Shown piece by piece: positions 9,387 through 18,247 of a stretch of DNA of 64,000 bases; the stretch's first letter is position 1, and each line of letters begins with the position of its first letter. The notes beneath the pieces are model-generated. The model had not been told where the DNA came from. It ran no database searches and worked only from the letters and a program-made list of their open reading frames with translations. This stretch comes from Halalkalibacter alkalisediminis. Its GTDB lineage: Bacteria > Bacillota > Bacilli > Bacillales > Bacillaceae_D. The DNA lies in NCBI RefSeq assembly GCF_028610705.1, contig NZ_JAQQWT010000012.1, positions 33,289 to 97,288 on the forward strand. Direction: 5' to 3'. A program made the position numbers and the translations under genes.

Positions 9387-10829
9387 TTAAAATGCCAATG
9401 TTTTAATCGAAATCGAAATAGCCTCACCTGCGACAGGTAAACCCAAATCAATATAATCTCCATGTGTAAAATCTACTTGATCAATGCAAATGATGCGTAA
9501 ATCTATTTGATTGATTTTCGTCAAAGCTTGCCCCAGAGCTTTGGCCATATCAGCCTCACAAATAACAACAAGTACTTTAGAATCCGGAAAAATTCTCGAA
9601 AATGTTTCATAAGCAGATGAACTGATTTCTTGTAATATGTCATAGCTACAAAATTGAATATCTGATAACGCTAAAGCAAAGGGTGGATCATGACGGATAT
9701 CAAAGATCCCTCTTGCTTGTAACAAAATTTGATCTAGACGTGCATGAAAAAGTTCTTTTTTCCATTGACCGTCCTCTTCTACTTTCACTGATATAATAGG
9801 TATGTTTTTTATTGGAAGAAGGGATTTATCGACAAAAACCGTGGCCCCACTTACCTCAGTGTTTTGCATCCCAGCACCCATTACGGTTGCTCTCGTTGTC
9901 TCAATCGCTTTTCTCCGTTTCATTGAAGAGTCACTCGCTGCAGACACTAATGTTTTGGCAAGAAGAGGACCGATATCACCATATTTAGTTACTTCCTTTA
10001 TGTTTACAGGATTTTCATCAATCATCATTTGGCCAACGCCACCTGAATAAATGATCTCTGTAATCGGTGGAACTATGTGGGTCATCTTTTCAACCAGTAA
10101 TAATTCACACTCATACTTAGGAGAAGACGTCAAATAAGAAATCATGCTTTCACTCATGGTCATGCACACTTTTTCAAGTGCATCATAGGAAATCAAGTCT
10201 CCTTTTTTACATGTTAATTGATTCGCGGCAAGCCATGACTGAATGTGAGTTGAACTATATTCAACCCTACCTTCTTCTGTTAAACGAATGAGCCTTCCAC
10301 CCACATGGAATGTAAATGTTTGAATCGCTTTTCCTTGCTGAAATAAGGCAACATTCGCCGTACCACCACCGATATCAATATTGGCAATCACACCTTCAAC
10401 CTTCTCTGAACGTTGCATCGCACCAGATCCTTTTCCTGCAAGTACTCCTTCTAACGAAGCACCCGCTGTTGCCACAACAAAATCACCTGCACGATCCGCT
10501 AAGTAATGGATGATGGTTTCTGCATTTTGTTTTCCTGCTGTTTCCCCTGTAATAATGACTGCTCCTGCTTTTACATCCTGTAAATCAGTTTGTGATTGAC
10601 GATATTCATAAGCCAAAAGATCTGCTAATTGATTCATATCAATTTCATAATCGTTTTTTAGTGGAGTGGTGTATATCCGACTTGCATATGTGATTTTCCG
10701 ATCGACAATTTGACAGCTTGGTAGACTAAAATGATTTCCTTTTTCCGCTATTAGTAAGTGGCTGACAATAAATTTCGTTGTACTCGTTCCGATATCAAGC
10801 CCAATACTTGTAATCCAGCTTTCATTCAT
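9387..10829 (-). CDS. eutA: Ethanolamine ammonia-lyase reactivating factor EutA
   Basis: Actin/Hsp70-fold ATPase (480 residues) that exchanges damaged cobalamin out of EutBC. The two phosphate loops of the ASKHA fold are plain: GLDIGTSTTKFIVSH at residue 10 and IANIDIGGGTANVALF near 148; YSGGVGQMM near 262 is the adenosine motif region. Ribosome site GGGAGG before the ATG. It is the first gene after a terminator-containing gap behind eutV (10846-10911) that has the form of an ANTAR-controlled leader, so EutV probably controls eutABC by antitermination. Confidence 0.93.
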   Translation of the reverse strand: MNESWITSIGLDIGTSTTKFIVSHLLIAEKGNHFSLPSCQIVDRKITYASRIYTTPLKNDYEIDMNQLADLLAYEYRQSQTDLQDVKAGAVIITGETAGKQNAETIIHYLADRAGDFVVATAGASLEGVLAGKGSGAMQRSEKVEGVIANIDIGGGTANVALFQQGKAIQTFTFHVGGRLIRLTEEGRVEYSSTHIQSWLAANQLTCKKGDLISYDALEKVCMTMSESMISYLTSSPKYECELLLVEKMTHIVPPITEIIYSGGVGQMMIDENPVNIKEVTKYGDIGPLLAKTLVSAASDSSMKRRKAIETTRATVMGAGMQNTEVSGATVFVDKSLLPIKNIPIISVKVEEDGQWKKELFHARLDQILLQARGIFDIRHDPPFALALSDIQFCSYDILQEISSSAYETFSRIFPDSKVLVVICEADMAKALGQALTKINQIDLRIICIDQVDFTHGDYIDLGLPVAGEAISISIKTLAF

Positions 10830-10848
10830 AAGTTTCCTCCCTCTTATG

Positions 10849-10911
10849 AAAAAGGCGCTCCGAATGAACCTTACTATTTGTAGTAAAGGATATTCAAAGC
10901 GCCGTTGCTTT
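10849..10911 (-). promoter_or_regulatory. eutA leader: intrinsic terminator overlapped by an ANTAR-type hexaloop hairpin
   Basis: In transcript order, AAAGC-AACGGC-GCTTT (10911-10896) is a 5-bp hairpin whose six-base loop has A1 and G4, the reported signature for ANTAR proteins such as EutV. The 3-prime arm of this hairpin is also the 5-prime arm of a terminator, GGCGCTTTGAAT paired with ATTCGGAGCGCC (10903-10854) followed by TTTTT. The two folds exclude each other, as in known EutV-controlled leaders. A possible first hairpin, AATCAA-ATGTCT-TTGATT (10972-10955) inside the eutV end, has A1 but T at loop position 4, so it is uncertain. Confidence 0.7.
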
Positions 10912-10921
10912 TCATGATTGA

Positions 10922-11491
10922 TTAACTTCTCTCGATTATCTGTTCAGCTAATTTAATCAAAGACATTTGATTGCTCATACTCTTCTGCCTCATTTGTCGG
11001 TATGCTTGCTCTTCAGAACAATTCCATTCCTTCATGAGAATGCCTTTTGCCTTTTCAATTTTTTTGCGGTCCTCCATTTTTTGTTCCATTTTTTTGACTT
11101 TTTCGTTTAAAGTCTGGAGTTGTTCACGTTGGCTAAAAGCAATTTCAATAGCCGGAAGCAGTTCTCTTTCCTTAACTGGCTTAACGAGATATGCGTTTAT
11201 GGAAGCTTTTTTTGCATCTTCAATTAATTCTCGGTAGCTATAAGCTGTTAGTAATAAAACGGCACAATCGGAGAAGCCCCTAATAACGGATGCAGCCTTA
11301 ACACCATTCATTTCAGGCATCTTCACATCCATAATGATCAGGTCAGGTTGTAACGTACGGGCTTTTTCAATAGCTTCATTGCCATTTTTCCCTTCACCTA
11401 CAACCTCATAACCATTTTCCTCAAGCATTTCTTTTAAATCTAATCTAGTAATCGGTTCGTCATCTACAATTAAAATTTTTAAACGTTTCAT
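10922..11491 (-). CDS. eutV: Response regulator with ANTAR RNA-binding domain (EutV)
   Basis: 189 residues: receiver domain (about 1-120) with the acidic pocket DDEP near 11 and the phospho-acceptor Asp in LIIMDVKMPEMNG (about D54), LLTAYSY and VKPVKERE; then a coiled-coil linker (KVKKMEQKMEDRKKIEK) and a C-terminal ANTAR domain (AKGILMKEWNCSEEQAYRQMRQKSM). In the known system the phosphorylated dimer binds paired hexaloop hairpins and prevents termination. The start overlaps the eutW stop (ATGA), typical for a kinase-regulator pair. Its likely RNA targets lie directly downstream before eutA and upstream before eutH. Confidence 0.93.
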   Translation of the reverse strand: MKRLKILIVDDEPITRLDLKEMLEENGYEVVGEGKNGNEAIEKARTLQPDLIIMDVKMPEMNGVKAASVIRGFSDCAVLLLTAYSYRELIEDAKKASINAYLVKPVKERELLPAIEIAFSQREQLQTLNEKVKKMEQKMEDRKKIEKAKGILMKEWNCSEEQAYRQMRQKSMSNQMSLIKLAEQIIERS

Positions 11492-12561
11492 TGGATCTCC
11501 CTGTCTATGAAAGGGAACGTGATTGTGACCATCGTCCCTCTATTCGAATAAAAGTATGAGAGTACGCCTTGTAATTGCTCTTCCACCAGCATCTCAACGA
11601 TTTGAAGACCTAACGACGATTTTTTCTTCGTCATCGTTTCATCCATCCCACAACCATCATCACTAACAGTCAGATAGACCATTTGTTTTCGACACTTAAC
11701 ATCAATTTTAATGTTCCTAATGTTTTCGGTCTTAAAAGCATGTTTAATGCTGTTTTGAACCAGTTCAATCACAACCAAAGCAAGAGATGTTGCTTTCTCA
11801 GCAGGAAGAAACAAGGACTCTCCTTTAACAGAAAGCAAGATCTCTTTTTCCGGTGTGCTTGAGGAGGAGATTAATAATGTAGCAATTCTCTCCATGACAA
11901 ATTTGACATCCGTTTCTTCCATACCATTTTGAGCTAAATAATCATGAATCATTGCCATACTCGAAATCCGCGAAGAGCTGTCACGAAACACTTCCGCTAC
12001 TTCCTTAGATGAAGCACGGCGCATGCGTAAACGTAGTAGGCTTGCAACCACTTGTAAATTATTCTTCACTCGATGATGAATTTCTTGCACCGTAATCGTT
12101 TTGACTAATTCCTGTTTTTCCTCATTTGTACTTTGCAGGAGTGTTTTAATTCTCTTTTCATTTTCGAGGTCGTGTGAGATGTCAGATTCTTTTATTAAGA
12201 CCGCAATGGTCTTCCCAGCTAAATCGTTAATTGGAACAATATCTTGCTGCATCACAACATTCTCCTGAGTAATTCCCCGTGAACGAACAATTGGCTTCCC
12301 TGATTTCAGACTAAACATGACTCCAGGTTCTGTTTCTTCAAAGGCAATTTCCCCCAAGACGCTATTTTTATAAAGGGATTGCGTCGTGTTAGGAATTGCT
12401 TCCGCTACAACGATCGCCTGATTATCTGATAGAAGACAATCAATGAACACGTCTGCTTGTGAGATATCAGCGATAATTTGCAAATTTTCCGACAGATGAA
12501 TCAACATTTGTCTTTGTTCTTCTGTTAAACACACCTTATTTAAACTCTCTATGTCTATCAT
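11488..12561 (-). CDS. eutW: Ethanolamine-responsive sensor histidine kinase EutW
   Basis: Soluble histidine kinase, about 357 residues, no membrane segment. The N-terminal half (to about 160) is the presumed ethanolamine sensor; VQEIHHRVKNNLQVVASLL contains the phospho-acceptor His of the HisKA_2 type; the C-terminal ATPase shows LVVIELVQNSIKHAF (N box) and VSDDGCGMDE (G1 box). I favour the ATG at 12561 because AAGGAAC precedes it; the ATG ten codons upstream has a badly spaced site. It lies between the permease eutH and its cognate regulator eutV, overlapping the latter. Confidence 0.9.
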   Translation of the reverse strand: MIDIESLNKVCLTEEQRQMLIHLSENLQIIADISQADVFIDCLLSDNQAIVVAEAIPNTTQSLYKNSVLGEIAFEETEPGVMFSLKSGKPIVRSRGITQENVVMQQDIVPINDLAGKTIAVLIKESDISHDLENEKRIKTLLQSTNEEKQELVKTITVQEIHHRVKNNLQVVASLLRLRMRRASSKEVAEVFRDSSSRISSMAMIHDYLAQNGMEETDVKFVMERIATLLISSSSTPEKEILLSVKGESLFLPAEKATSLALVVIELVQNSIKHAFKTENIRNIKIDVKCRKQMVYLTVSDDGCGMDETMTKKKSSLGLQIVEMLVEEQLQGVLSYFYSNRGTMVTITFPFIDREIQ

Positions 12562-12644
12562 GTTGATCAGTTCCTTCTTTAAAGCTTGCATTTCCCTATG
12601 TAGTAGAGGATTTCTTTTTATTGTACCACTACATAAATCATCCG

Positions 12645-13916
12645 TTACACAGCTTTTTTATCAAATTGTTCTGATTTACTATGCTCTTCTAGATATTCCG
12701 TTTCTCCAATAATACCTTGCTTCCTATCCTCTTTCTCTAGCTCCAATGCCTTATTTACACATAACCAATGAGCAAGTCCAATGGCTGCAATTCCAGCTAT
12801 AAGTTTACCAGCTATAATCGGCAAAATAAGATTAGGTTGAAAGTTTGCTGTAAAGGAAAGATGGTCTCCAAGTAAAAAGGCTGCACACACAGCAAAAGCG
12901 ATATTTAGGACTTTATCTTTCGGACGCATGGATCGAATGAGACGGAACATTGCTAAAATATTTGCACTGGACGCTAGAATTCCTGCACTTCCAACAGCAT
13001 TCAATCCTACTTTCTTTCCAACAGCTTCTAAAGGTTTTGATAAGTACTTACGGATTAAGTAAACCATTGGAAACGCACCTGCTAGCATAATTCCAATATA
13101 ACCTGCTGTTTCAAGTGCCCGGAACTGATCTTGTTCATCAGCAATAATCGGATCAAATCCCCAGTAACCAAAGAATGTTGAGAACACCCCTGTAAAATAT
13201 TCAACAATAGAAAAGACGAGAACTAGCTTAATTCCTGAATCCATCAATTTCCCAAAAATCATAAATGCTTTTACCATAAAGTCAGGATAAAACCGCAAAC
13301 CAAGTGCGATGACTATCACCAAGACAACAAGCGGAACTAAATTCACAAAAATAGATCCAAAACCAAGCGCCAATTGATAGGTTGCATCGGAATTCGTTGA
13401 AATGACATCACGTATGTCTGGATTAGAAATCGCAATGATCACACTCGTGATTAAAACACCAATTGGAATAGATAAGATTCCGGCCATTACACCTAATGCC
13501 ATGTATTTATGATCCCGTTGATCTAACATCGCAAGTCCCATGGGGATGGAGAAAACAATCGTTGCTCCAGCCATATACCCAACGGTCATGGCCATAACCC
13601 ACCCTTCACGAGTTTGGGCTAAAGCGTCCGCTAACTGATAGCCCCCCATATCTACTGCAATAATCGCAGTAGCCGCAATCGCAGGATCTGCCCCTAACGT
13701 ATCAAAGATAGGACCAAAAAAAGCAGAAATAAAAGTGGATAAATAAGGGATTGAAGCCATGATTCCAGCTGCAGGTACGAATATATATCCAACTGAATGC
13801 AAGCCTTCCATAAACTCTTTACCGAGTCCCTTTTCTGAATTCTTAATAGAAGCAAAAGCCCCAATGATTGCACAAGCCATAATGATATAAATCACATAAG
13901 TTCCTAAATTGGACAT
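12645..13916 (-). CDS. eutH: Ethanolamine permease EutH
   Basis: Polytopic membrane protein of 423 residues with about 10-11 hydrophobic segments; conserved EutH stretches include GKEFMEGLHSVGYIFVPAAG near 30, VDMGGYQLADAL near 85, and GDHLSFTANFQPNLI near 352. It brings ethanolamine into the cell. The frame stays open 51 codons upstream, but AGGGGG seven bases before the ATG at 13916 fixes this start; the upstream part is the regulated leader. First gene of the eut transcription unit. The acidic/basic C-tail is ordinary. Confidence 0.93.
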   Translation of the reverse strand: MSNLGTYVIYIIMACAIIGAFASIKNSEKGLGKEFMEGLHSVGYIFVPAAGIMASIPYLSTFISAFFGPIFDTLGADPAIAATAIIAVDMGGYQLADALAQTREGWVMAMTVGYMAGATIVFSIPMGLAMLDQRDHKYMALGVMAGILSIPIGVLITSVIIAISNPDIRDVISTNSDATYQLALGFGSIFVNLVPLVVLVIVIALGLRFYPDFMVKAFMIFGKLMDSGIKLVLVFSIVEYFTGVFSTFFGYWGFDPIIADEQDQFRALETAGYIGIMLAGAFPMVYLIRKYLSKPLEAVGKKVGLNAVGSAGILASSANILAMFRLIRSMRPKDKVLNIAFAVCAAFLLGDHLSFTANFQPNLILPIIAGKLIAGIAAIGLAHWLCVNKALELEKEDRKQGIIGETEYLEEHSKSEQFDKKAV

Positions 13917-14016
13917 ATCCAAACCCCCTGTAGTAATAGAATGAGCGATCGCGCTTGCATGAGTTAAGACTCCATACACACTTCTAAACTTCTTTATTGT
14001 TACATATTGAAACATT

Positions 14017-14161
14017 CTAACAAGACAAAAAGGTGCCTGACCTATAGATTGAGAGTAATAACTCATCATATAGTACCAGGCACCTTTGCCAATGAATCTA
14101 TTCTTTTGTCTGGTTTAAAAGTCTCTTTACCTAAATCTTTCTAAATTGGCTCCATTGCCAA
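14017..14161 (-). promoter_or_regulatory. eutH leader with dual ANTAR-type hairpins and terminator
   Basis: In transcript order: hairpin 1 TTGGC-AATGGA-GCCAA (14161-14146), 5 bp with a hexaloop carrying A1 and G4; then, after 55 bases, hairpin 2 GGC-AAAGGT-GCC (14090-14079), a weaker 3-bp stem with a hexaloop also carrying A1 and G4. The bases of hairpin 2 form the 5-prime arm of the terminator AAAGGTGCCTG / CAGGCACCTTT (about 14085-14022) followed by TTGTC. This is the arrangement expected for EutV-mediated antitermination. The wide spacing and weak second stem are reservations. Confidence 0.65.
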
Positions 14162-14390
14162 CCCAACTTAATTAAGTGTATTTTACCTAACCTTTTTTCA
14201 GAACGGTTTGTTTTTGTTAGATTATCTAACTTGAAAATTATTATTCTAACATGCTATAAGATTTTTCGAGGCTAAACTAACTTATCATTAAAAAACCATT
14301 AAATACAAAAGCCACACTTACCAGAACAAGAACAAAGCTACTTACAACTACACACGAAATTACTAAGCAGCAACAATCAACTCCTTTGAG

Positions 14391-15311
14391 TTAATTCTTC
14401 ATCTTCGGATCCAGCGCATCGCGTAGTCCATCTCCAATCATATTAAATCCTAATACGACTAGCATGATAGAAAACCCCGGGAATAGAACTGTCCAAGGCG
14501 CGGTTTGAATATATTGACGAGAATCCGAAAGCATTTTCCCCCACTCGGGCATGGGGGCTTGGGCGCCGAGTCCAAGGAAGCCTAAGGCTGCCGCTTCCAA
14601 GATCGCCGTCCCAAATCCTAATGTCGCTTGAACGATAATGGGAGCTAAACTATTTGGTAGAATATGATGAAGAATAATGCGTCCATTTTTCATTCCTTGT
14701 GCTTTCGCAGCCATTATATACTCTTCTTCTCGTAAACTAATGACCTTTGAGCGAACGAGGCGTCCAAAGATAGGGATATTAATAATGGCGATCGCGATTA
14801 AAGCGTTCTGTAAGGATGGCCCTAAAATAGCAACGATCGCGATAGCTAGTAATATACTTGGGAAAGCAAGCATGATATCAAAAATACGAGAAATCAACAT
14901 ATCAATCCAGCGTCCATAATAGCCTGCAATGATGCCTAGTAACGTTCCAAAAAAGAGCGCACCTGTGACAGCAAAGAAACCGACCCAAAGCGAAATTCTT
15001 GCTCCATAAGCAATACGGCTAAACGTATCTCGGCCCAGGTCATCTGTACCAAACCAGTGCTCAGAAGAGGGAGCTTGTAAGCGATTTTGAAGATGCGTTT
15101 CATCATACGAGTATCCAGAAAGAAGGGGTGCAAAGATAGCCACTGCAATAAAGAATACGATGATTACGATTCCAGCAACAGCTAGTTTATTTTTCATCAA
15201 CTGTCTCATCGCATCTTTCCACGGAGATACCGCCTCTACTTGTTCTTCCTTAAGATGTGGAGATCGATTGTTTCCCGGCCAATGTTTCTGCTCCGTTTGG
15301 GTTGTATCCAT
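14391..15311 (-). CDS. Peptide/nickel-type ABC transporter permease (DppC/OppC family)
   Basis: 306 residues, six predicted membrane segments. N-terminal cytoplasmic tail, first segment near residue 45 (LAVAGIVIIVFFIAVAIFAPLL), GTDDLGRDTFSRIAYGARISL near 88 as in DppC/NikC, and the EAA loop EEEYIMAAKAQGMKNGRIILHHILPNSL near 195 that docks on the ATPases. C-terminus GDGLRDALDPKMKN is typical. Last gene of the importer operon. Family-level substrate (oligopeptide, nickel or similar) cannot be told from sequence alone. Confidence 0.93.
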   Translation of the reverse strand: MDTTQTEQKHWPGNNRSPHLKEEQVEAVSPWKDAMRQLMKNKLAVAGIVIIVFFIAVAIFAPLLSGYSYDETHLQNRLQAPSSEHWFGTDDLGRDTFSRIAYGARISLWVGFFAVTGALFFGTLLGIIAGYYGRWIDMLISRIFDIMLAFPSILLAIAIVAILGPSLQNALIAIAIINIPIFGRLVRSKVISLREEEYIMAAKAQGMKNGRIILHHILPNSLAPIIVQATLGFGTAILEAAALGFLGLGAQAPMPEWGKMLSDSRQYIQTAPWTVLFPGFSIMLVVLGFNMIGDGLRDALDPKMKN

Positions 15312-15326
15312 TTTTCTCCCTCCCCT

Positions 15327-16328
15327 TTAATATTTAATCCGTGGATCGATGTACGAATACAACAAGTCGACCATTAAGTTAATCATCACGAACATCGTTG
15401 CCACTATTAAAATCCCAGATTGAATAACCGGGTAATCTCGATAACCAATCGCCTCAAAAATATAACGCCCAATCCCTGGCCAACTAAAGATCGTTTCTGT
15501 TAATATCGCTCCACCTAGTAACGCGCCGGTTTGTAATCCAATGACGGTTAGGACTGGAATCGTTGCATTTTTTAACGCATGTTTGTAAATAACCAACATG
15601 GTATGAGATCCTTTCGCGTAGACGGTACGAATATAATCGGAACGCAAGACTTCAAGCATGCTTGAACGAGTCATCCGGGCAATAATCGCCATTGGTATGG
15701 TTCCTAAAGCAATCGCTGGTAAAATTAAGTGTTTAAGCGCCACCCAAAGCTGATCCCACCTGCTAGCAAGAATCGAATCTACAACATAAAGGTGTGTAAT
15801 CGCGGTTATAGGATCACGTGGATTATCACGACCGAATGCTGGAAGCCACCTCAGTTCTTGCGCAAAAATCCATTGTTCCATTAAAGCAAGCCAAAAAATA
15901 GGCATGGACACACCGACTAAAGCAATTAACATAGCCAAGTAATCAAACCAAGAATTTTGCTTCCACGCACTGATAATTCCGGCATTGACTCCGATTACAA
16001 TCGCGAATAACATCGCAAAAAAGGTTAATTCAATGGTTGCGGCTAAATAAGGCCAAATTTCTTCATTAATCGGTCTTTTGGTCCGTAAAGATGTTCCTAA
16101 ATCACCCGTTGCTAAATCCTTAACATAGACTCCGTATTGAACAATGTAAGGTTCATTTAATCCTAGACGTTCCTCTAAGTCGTTAATCGCTTGCGGTGTC
16201 GCCTGTTCTCCAAGGATCGTTTGAGCTGGATTACCAGGTATTAAATGAATGATCGAAAACGTTACGAGTGACATGCCTATCAATACGGGTAAAAGCATGA
16301 ACATCCTTCGAATGGTATATGCAAACAT
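15327..16328 (-). CDS. Peptide/nickel-type ABC transporter permease (DppB/OppB family)
   Basis: 333 residues with six membrane segments; starts FAYTIRRMFMLLPVLIGMSL, has the family periplasmic signature GNPAQTILGEQATPQAI near 33, and the EAA loop RSDYIRTVYAKGSHTMLVIYKH near 230, ending in LVDLLYSYIDPRIKY. Pairs with the DppC-type protein encoded 15 bases downstream. It is separated from the lipoprotein gene upstream by a strong terminator, which suggests the permeases are made in lower amounts than the binding protein. Confidence 0.94.
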   Translation of the reverse strand: MFAYTIRRMFMLLPVLIGMSLVTFSIIHLIPGNPAQTILGEQATPQAINDLEERLGLNEPYIVQYGVYVKDLATGDLGTSLRTKRPINEEIWPYLAATIELTFFAMLFAIVIGVNAGIISAWKQNSWFDYLAMLIALVGVSMPIFWLALMEQWIFAQELRWLPAFGRDNPRDPITAITHLYVVDSILASRWDQLWVALKHLILPAIALGTIPMAIIARMTRSSMLEVLRSDYIRTVYAKGSHTMLVIYKHALKNATIPVLTVIGLQTGALLGGAILTETIFSWPGIGRYIFEAIGYRDYPVIQSGILIVATMFVMINLMVDLLYSYIDPRIKY

Positions 16329-16482
16329 ACTCGTTCACCCCAGTTCTTGATCAGTTAATGTATGAAAACCTTTTTGAAGATTTAAACGTAAAGAAAGCTT
16401 GGTCATCCGCGTTTTCATCAAAAAGTCTATCCTGCAATCACAAGGGCTTGCCAAGTTTTCTTCATGTTTAAATCCTCATTTT

Positions 16483-16523
16483 CAAAAAAAAAGGGTAGCA
16501 GAGTTTCGATCTGCTACCCTTTT
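16483..16523 (-). terminator. Internal terminator between binding protein and permeases
   Basis: Minus-strand stem AAGGGTAGCAG / CTGCTACCCTT with a nine-base loop and a run of nine or more T. It stands 10 bases after the binding-protein stop and 155 bases before the permease start. Confidence 0.85.
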
Positions 16524-16532
16524 CCGTTCGGA

Positions 16533-18197
16533 TTAGTTGGCAAGCTCGACGTAGGTTAGTACTTCACTTGTAGACGGATGTGGTACATAGTTGTTCACAT
16601 TAGAAGCTCCTGCTAGTACAGGAACAGAGTGAACGAGTGTGACCATTGGAGCGTCCTCATGAATCAATGCTTGTGTTTGTTTGTATAGAGCTTCTCGCTC
16701 AACTGGATCCACAATCGTTTTTGCTTGATCTAGTAAGCTTGTAACCTCTTCATTTCGATAGAATGTCCGGTTACCGCCTGGAATGGCATGAGAGCTTAAT
16801 AGATTAGATAAGAAATAATCTGGATCTCCATTAACACCTGACCAACCTAACATAAATATATCTTGTTCACCTTGTTCTGTTTTTTCAAGGTAAGTGGCCC
16901 ACTCCATTGTGACAATGCTTGCTTTTAACCCGACTTGCGCTAAGTCAGCTTGCAAGGCTTCCGCTGCACGTTCAGGGTCTGGCATATACGGACGAGCTAC
17001 TGGCATTGTCCAGAGGTCAAACTCAAAGCCATCTGGATATCCAGCCTCAGCTAGTAGACTCTTTGCTTTTTCAGGATTAAAATCATAGGCTTCAATGTCA
17101 TCGTTATATCCTAAATACCCTGGTGGTACTGCATTTTTTGCAGCCTGCGCCATCCCGTTATAAAGAGCAAAAATCAACGATTCTTTATCAATTGCGTGGT
17201 TGATCGCTTGACGAACTAATTGGTTATCAAATGGAGCTTTTTCTGTATTAAAACCTAGGTAACCAACATTATTCGTTGCACGTTCAAAAATTTGTAATTC
17301 AGGGTCTCCCTCAACGGTTGCGATATCGTCAGGATTTAAACCATCCATAATATCAATTTGACCAGAACGTAAAGCGGTTAGACGTGCTGAATTATCGGGA
17401 ATAACTTGGAAAATAACACGGTCTAGCTTTGGATACCCTTCTTTCCAGTAGTTTTCATTCTTCTCTAAAATAATGGAGTCATCTTTTTGCCAGCTTACAA
17501 ACTTAAATGGTCCCGTTCCTACAGGATTTTCATTAATTCTACTACCATGCTCTTCAAACGCAGCAGGAGACGTTATGGCAAAATAACTCATCCCCATGTT
17601 TTGCATGAAGGCACCTAAAGGATGGTTTAACACAAACTCAATCTCATGGTCGCCTAACACATTAATTACTTTAATGGCATGACCTTCGTCGCCTTTAAAG
17701 CCACCAAATTGCGTACCATACACACTATATGTATAGCCCTCATTGGCGAAGTTGAATGGATGTTCGTTATCAGCCCAACGCTCAAAGTTTAACTTAACCG
17801 CTTCCGCGTTAAAGTCAGTTCCATCATGGAATTTGACTCCTTCACGAAGTTGGAATGTAAACGTTAATCCATCGTCTGAGAACGACCAATCTGTTGCAAG
17901 ACCAGGTCCAATGTCGAAAGAATCTTGATCAAACTCAATTAACGTTTCATAAATCTGTTTCGTCACACGAGAAGATTCCCCATCAGTTACACTTGCATAA
18001 TCAAGACTTACTGAATCACCGCCACGAGCAAAAATGAGTACTTGATCGCCACTAGGCTCAGTTTGCACAACCAGATCTTTGTCACCATCTTCCTGATCTG
18101 TTGGAGCAGACGCGTCATCATTCCCTCCACACGCAGCAAGGAATGTCGTTAATGCTAGTACAAGCATTAACAAAAGTAGCATGCTTTTTTTCTTCAA
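16533..18197 (-). CDS. Peptide-type ABC transporter substrate-binding lipoprotein (SBP family 5)
   Basis: Extracellular lipoprotein of about 554 residues. N-terminus KKKSMLLLLMLVLALTTFLAAC is a lipoprotein signal with lipobox LAAC, then an acidic linker. Family-5 signature region: YETLIEFDQDSFDIGPGLATDWSFSDDG, FQLREGVKFHDGTDFNAEAVKLN, NPVGTGPFKF. I choose the TTG at 18197 because AAGGGGG lies eight bases before it; the ATG at 18266 would overlap the ATPase gene and add residues in front of the signal peptide. Captures the substrate for the DppBCDF-like complex; ligand unknown. Confidence 0.93.
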   Translation of the reverse strand: MKKKSMLLLLMLVLALTTFLAACGGNDDASAPTDQEDGDKDLVVQTEPSGDQVLIFARGGDSVSLDYASVTDGESSRVTKQIYETLIEFDQDSFDIGPGLATDWSFSDDGLTFTFQLREGVKFHDGTDFNAEAVKLNFERWADNEHPFNFANEGYTYSVYGTQFGGFKGDEGHAIKVINVLGDHEIEFVLNHPLGAFMQNMGMSYFAITSPAAFEEHGSRINENPVGTGPFKFVSWQKDDSIILEKNENYWKEGYPKLDRVIFQVIPDNSARLTALRSGQIDIMDGLNPDDIATVEGDPELQIFERATNNVGYLGFNTEKAPFDNQLVRQAINHAIDKESLIFALYNGMAQAAKNAVPPGYLGYNDDIEAYDFNPEKAKSLLAEAGYPDGFEFDLWTMPVARPYMPDPERAAEALQADLAQVGLKASIVTMEWATYLEKTEQGEQDIFMLGWSGVNGDPDYFLSNLLSSHAIPGGNRTFYRNEEVTSLLDQAKTIVDPVEREALYKQTQALIHEDAPMVTLVHSVPVLAGASNVNNYVPHPSTSEVLTYVELAN

Positions 18198-18247
18198 TTG
18201 CTTTTCCCCCTTAGAAGTGTAATGTAAATCTTGTGGATGACAGCCTT

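Noticed and set aside
13917..14069. N-terminal extension of EutH
   Set aside because: The region carries the terminator arm of the regulated leader and the extension is not family-like; ATG 13916 has AGGGGG.
14017..14161. Cobalamin riboswitch before the eut genes
   Set aside because: No B12-box-like conserved core was seen; the structures fit ANTAR hairpins plus terminator.
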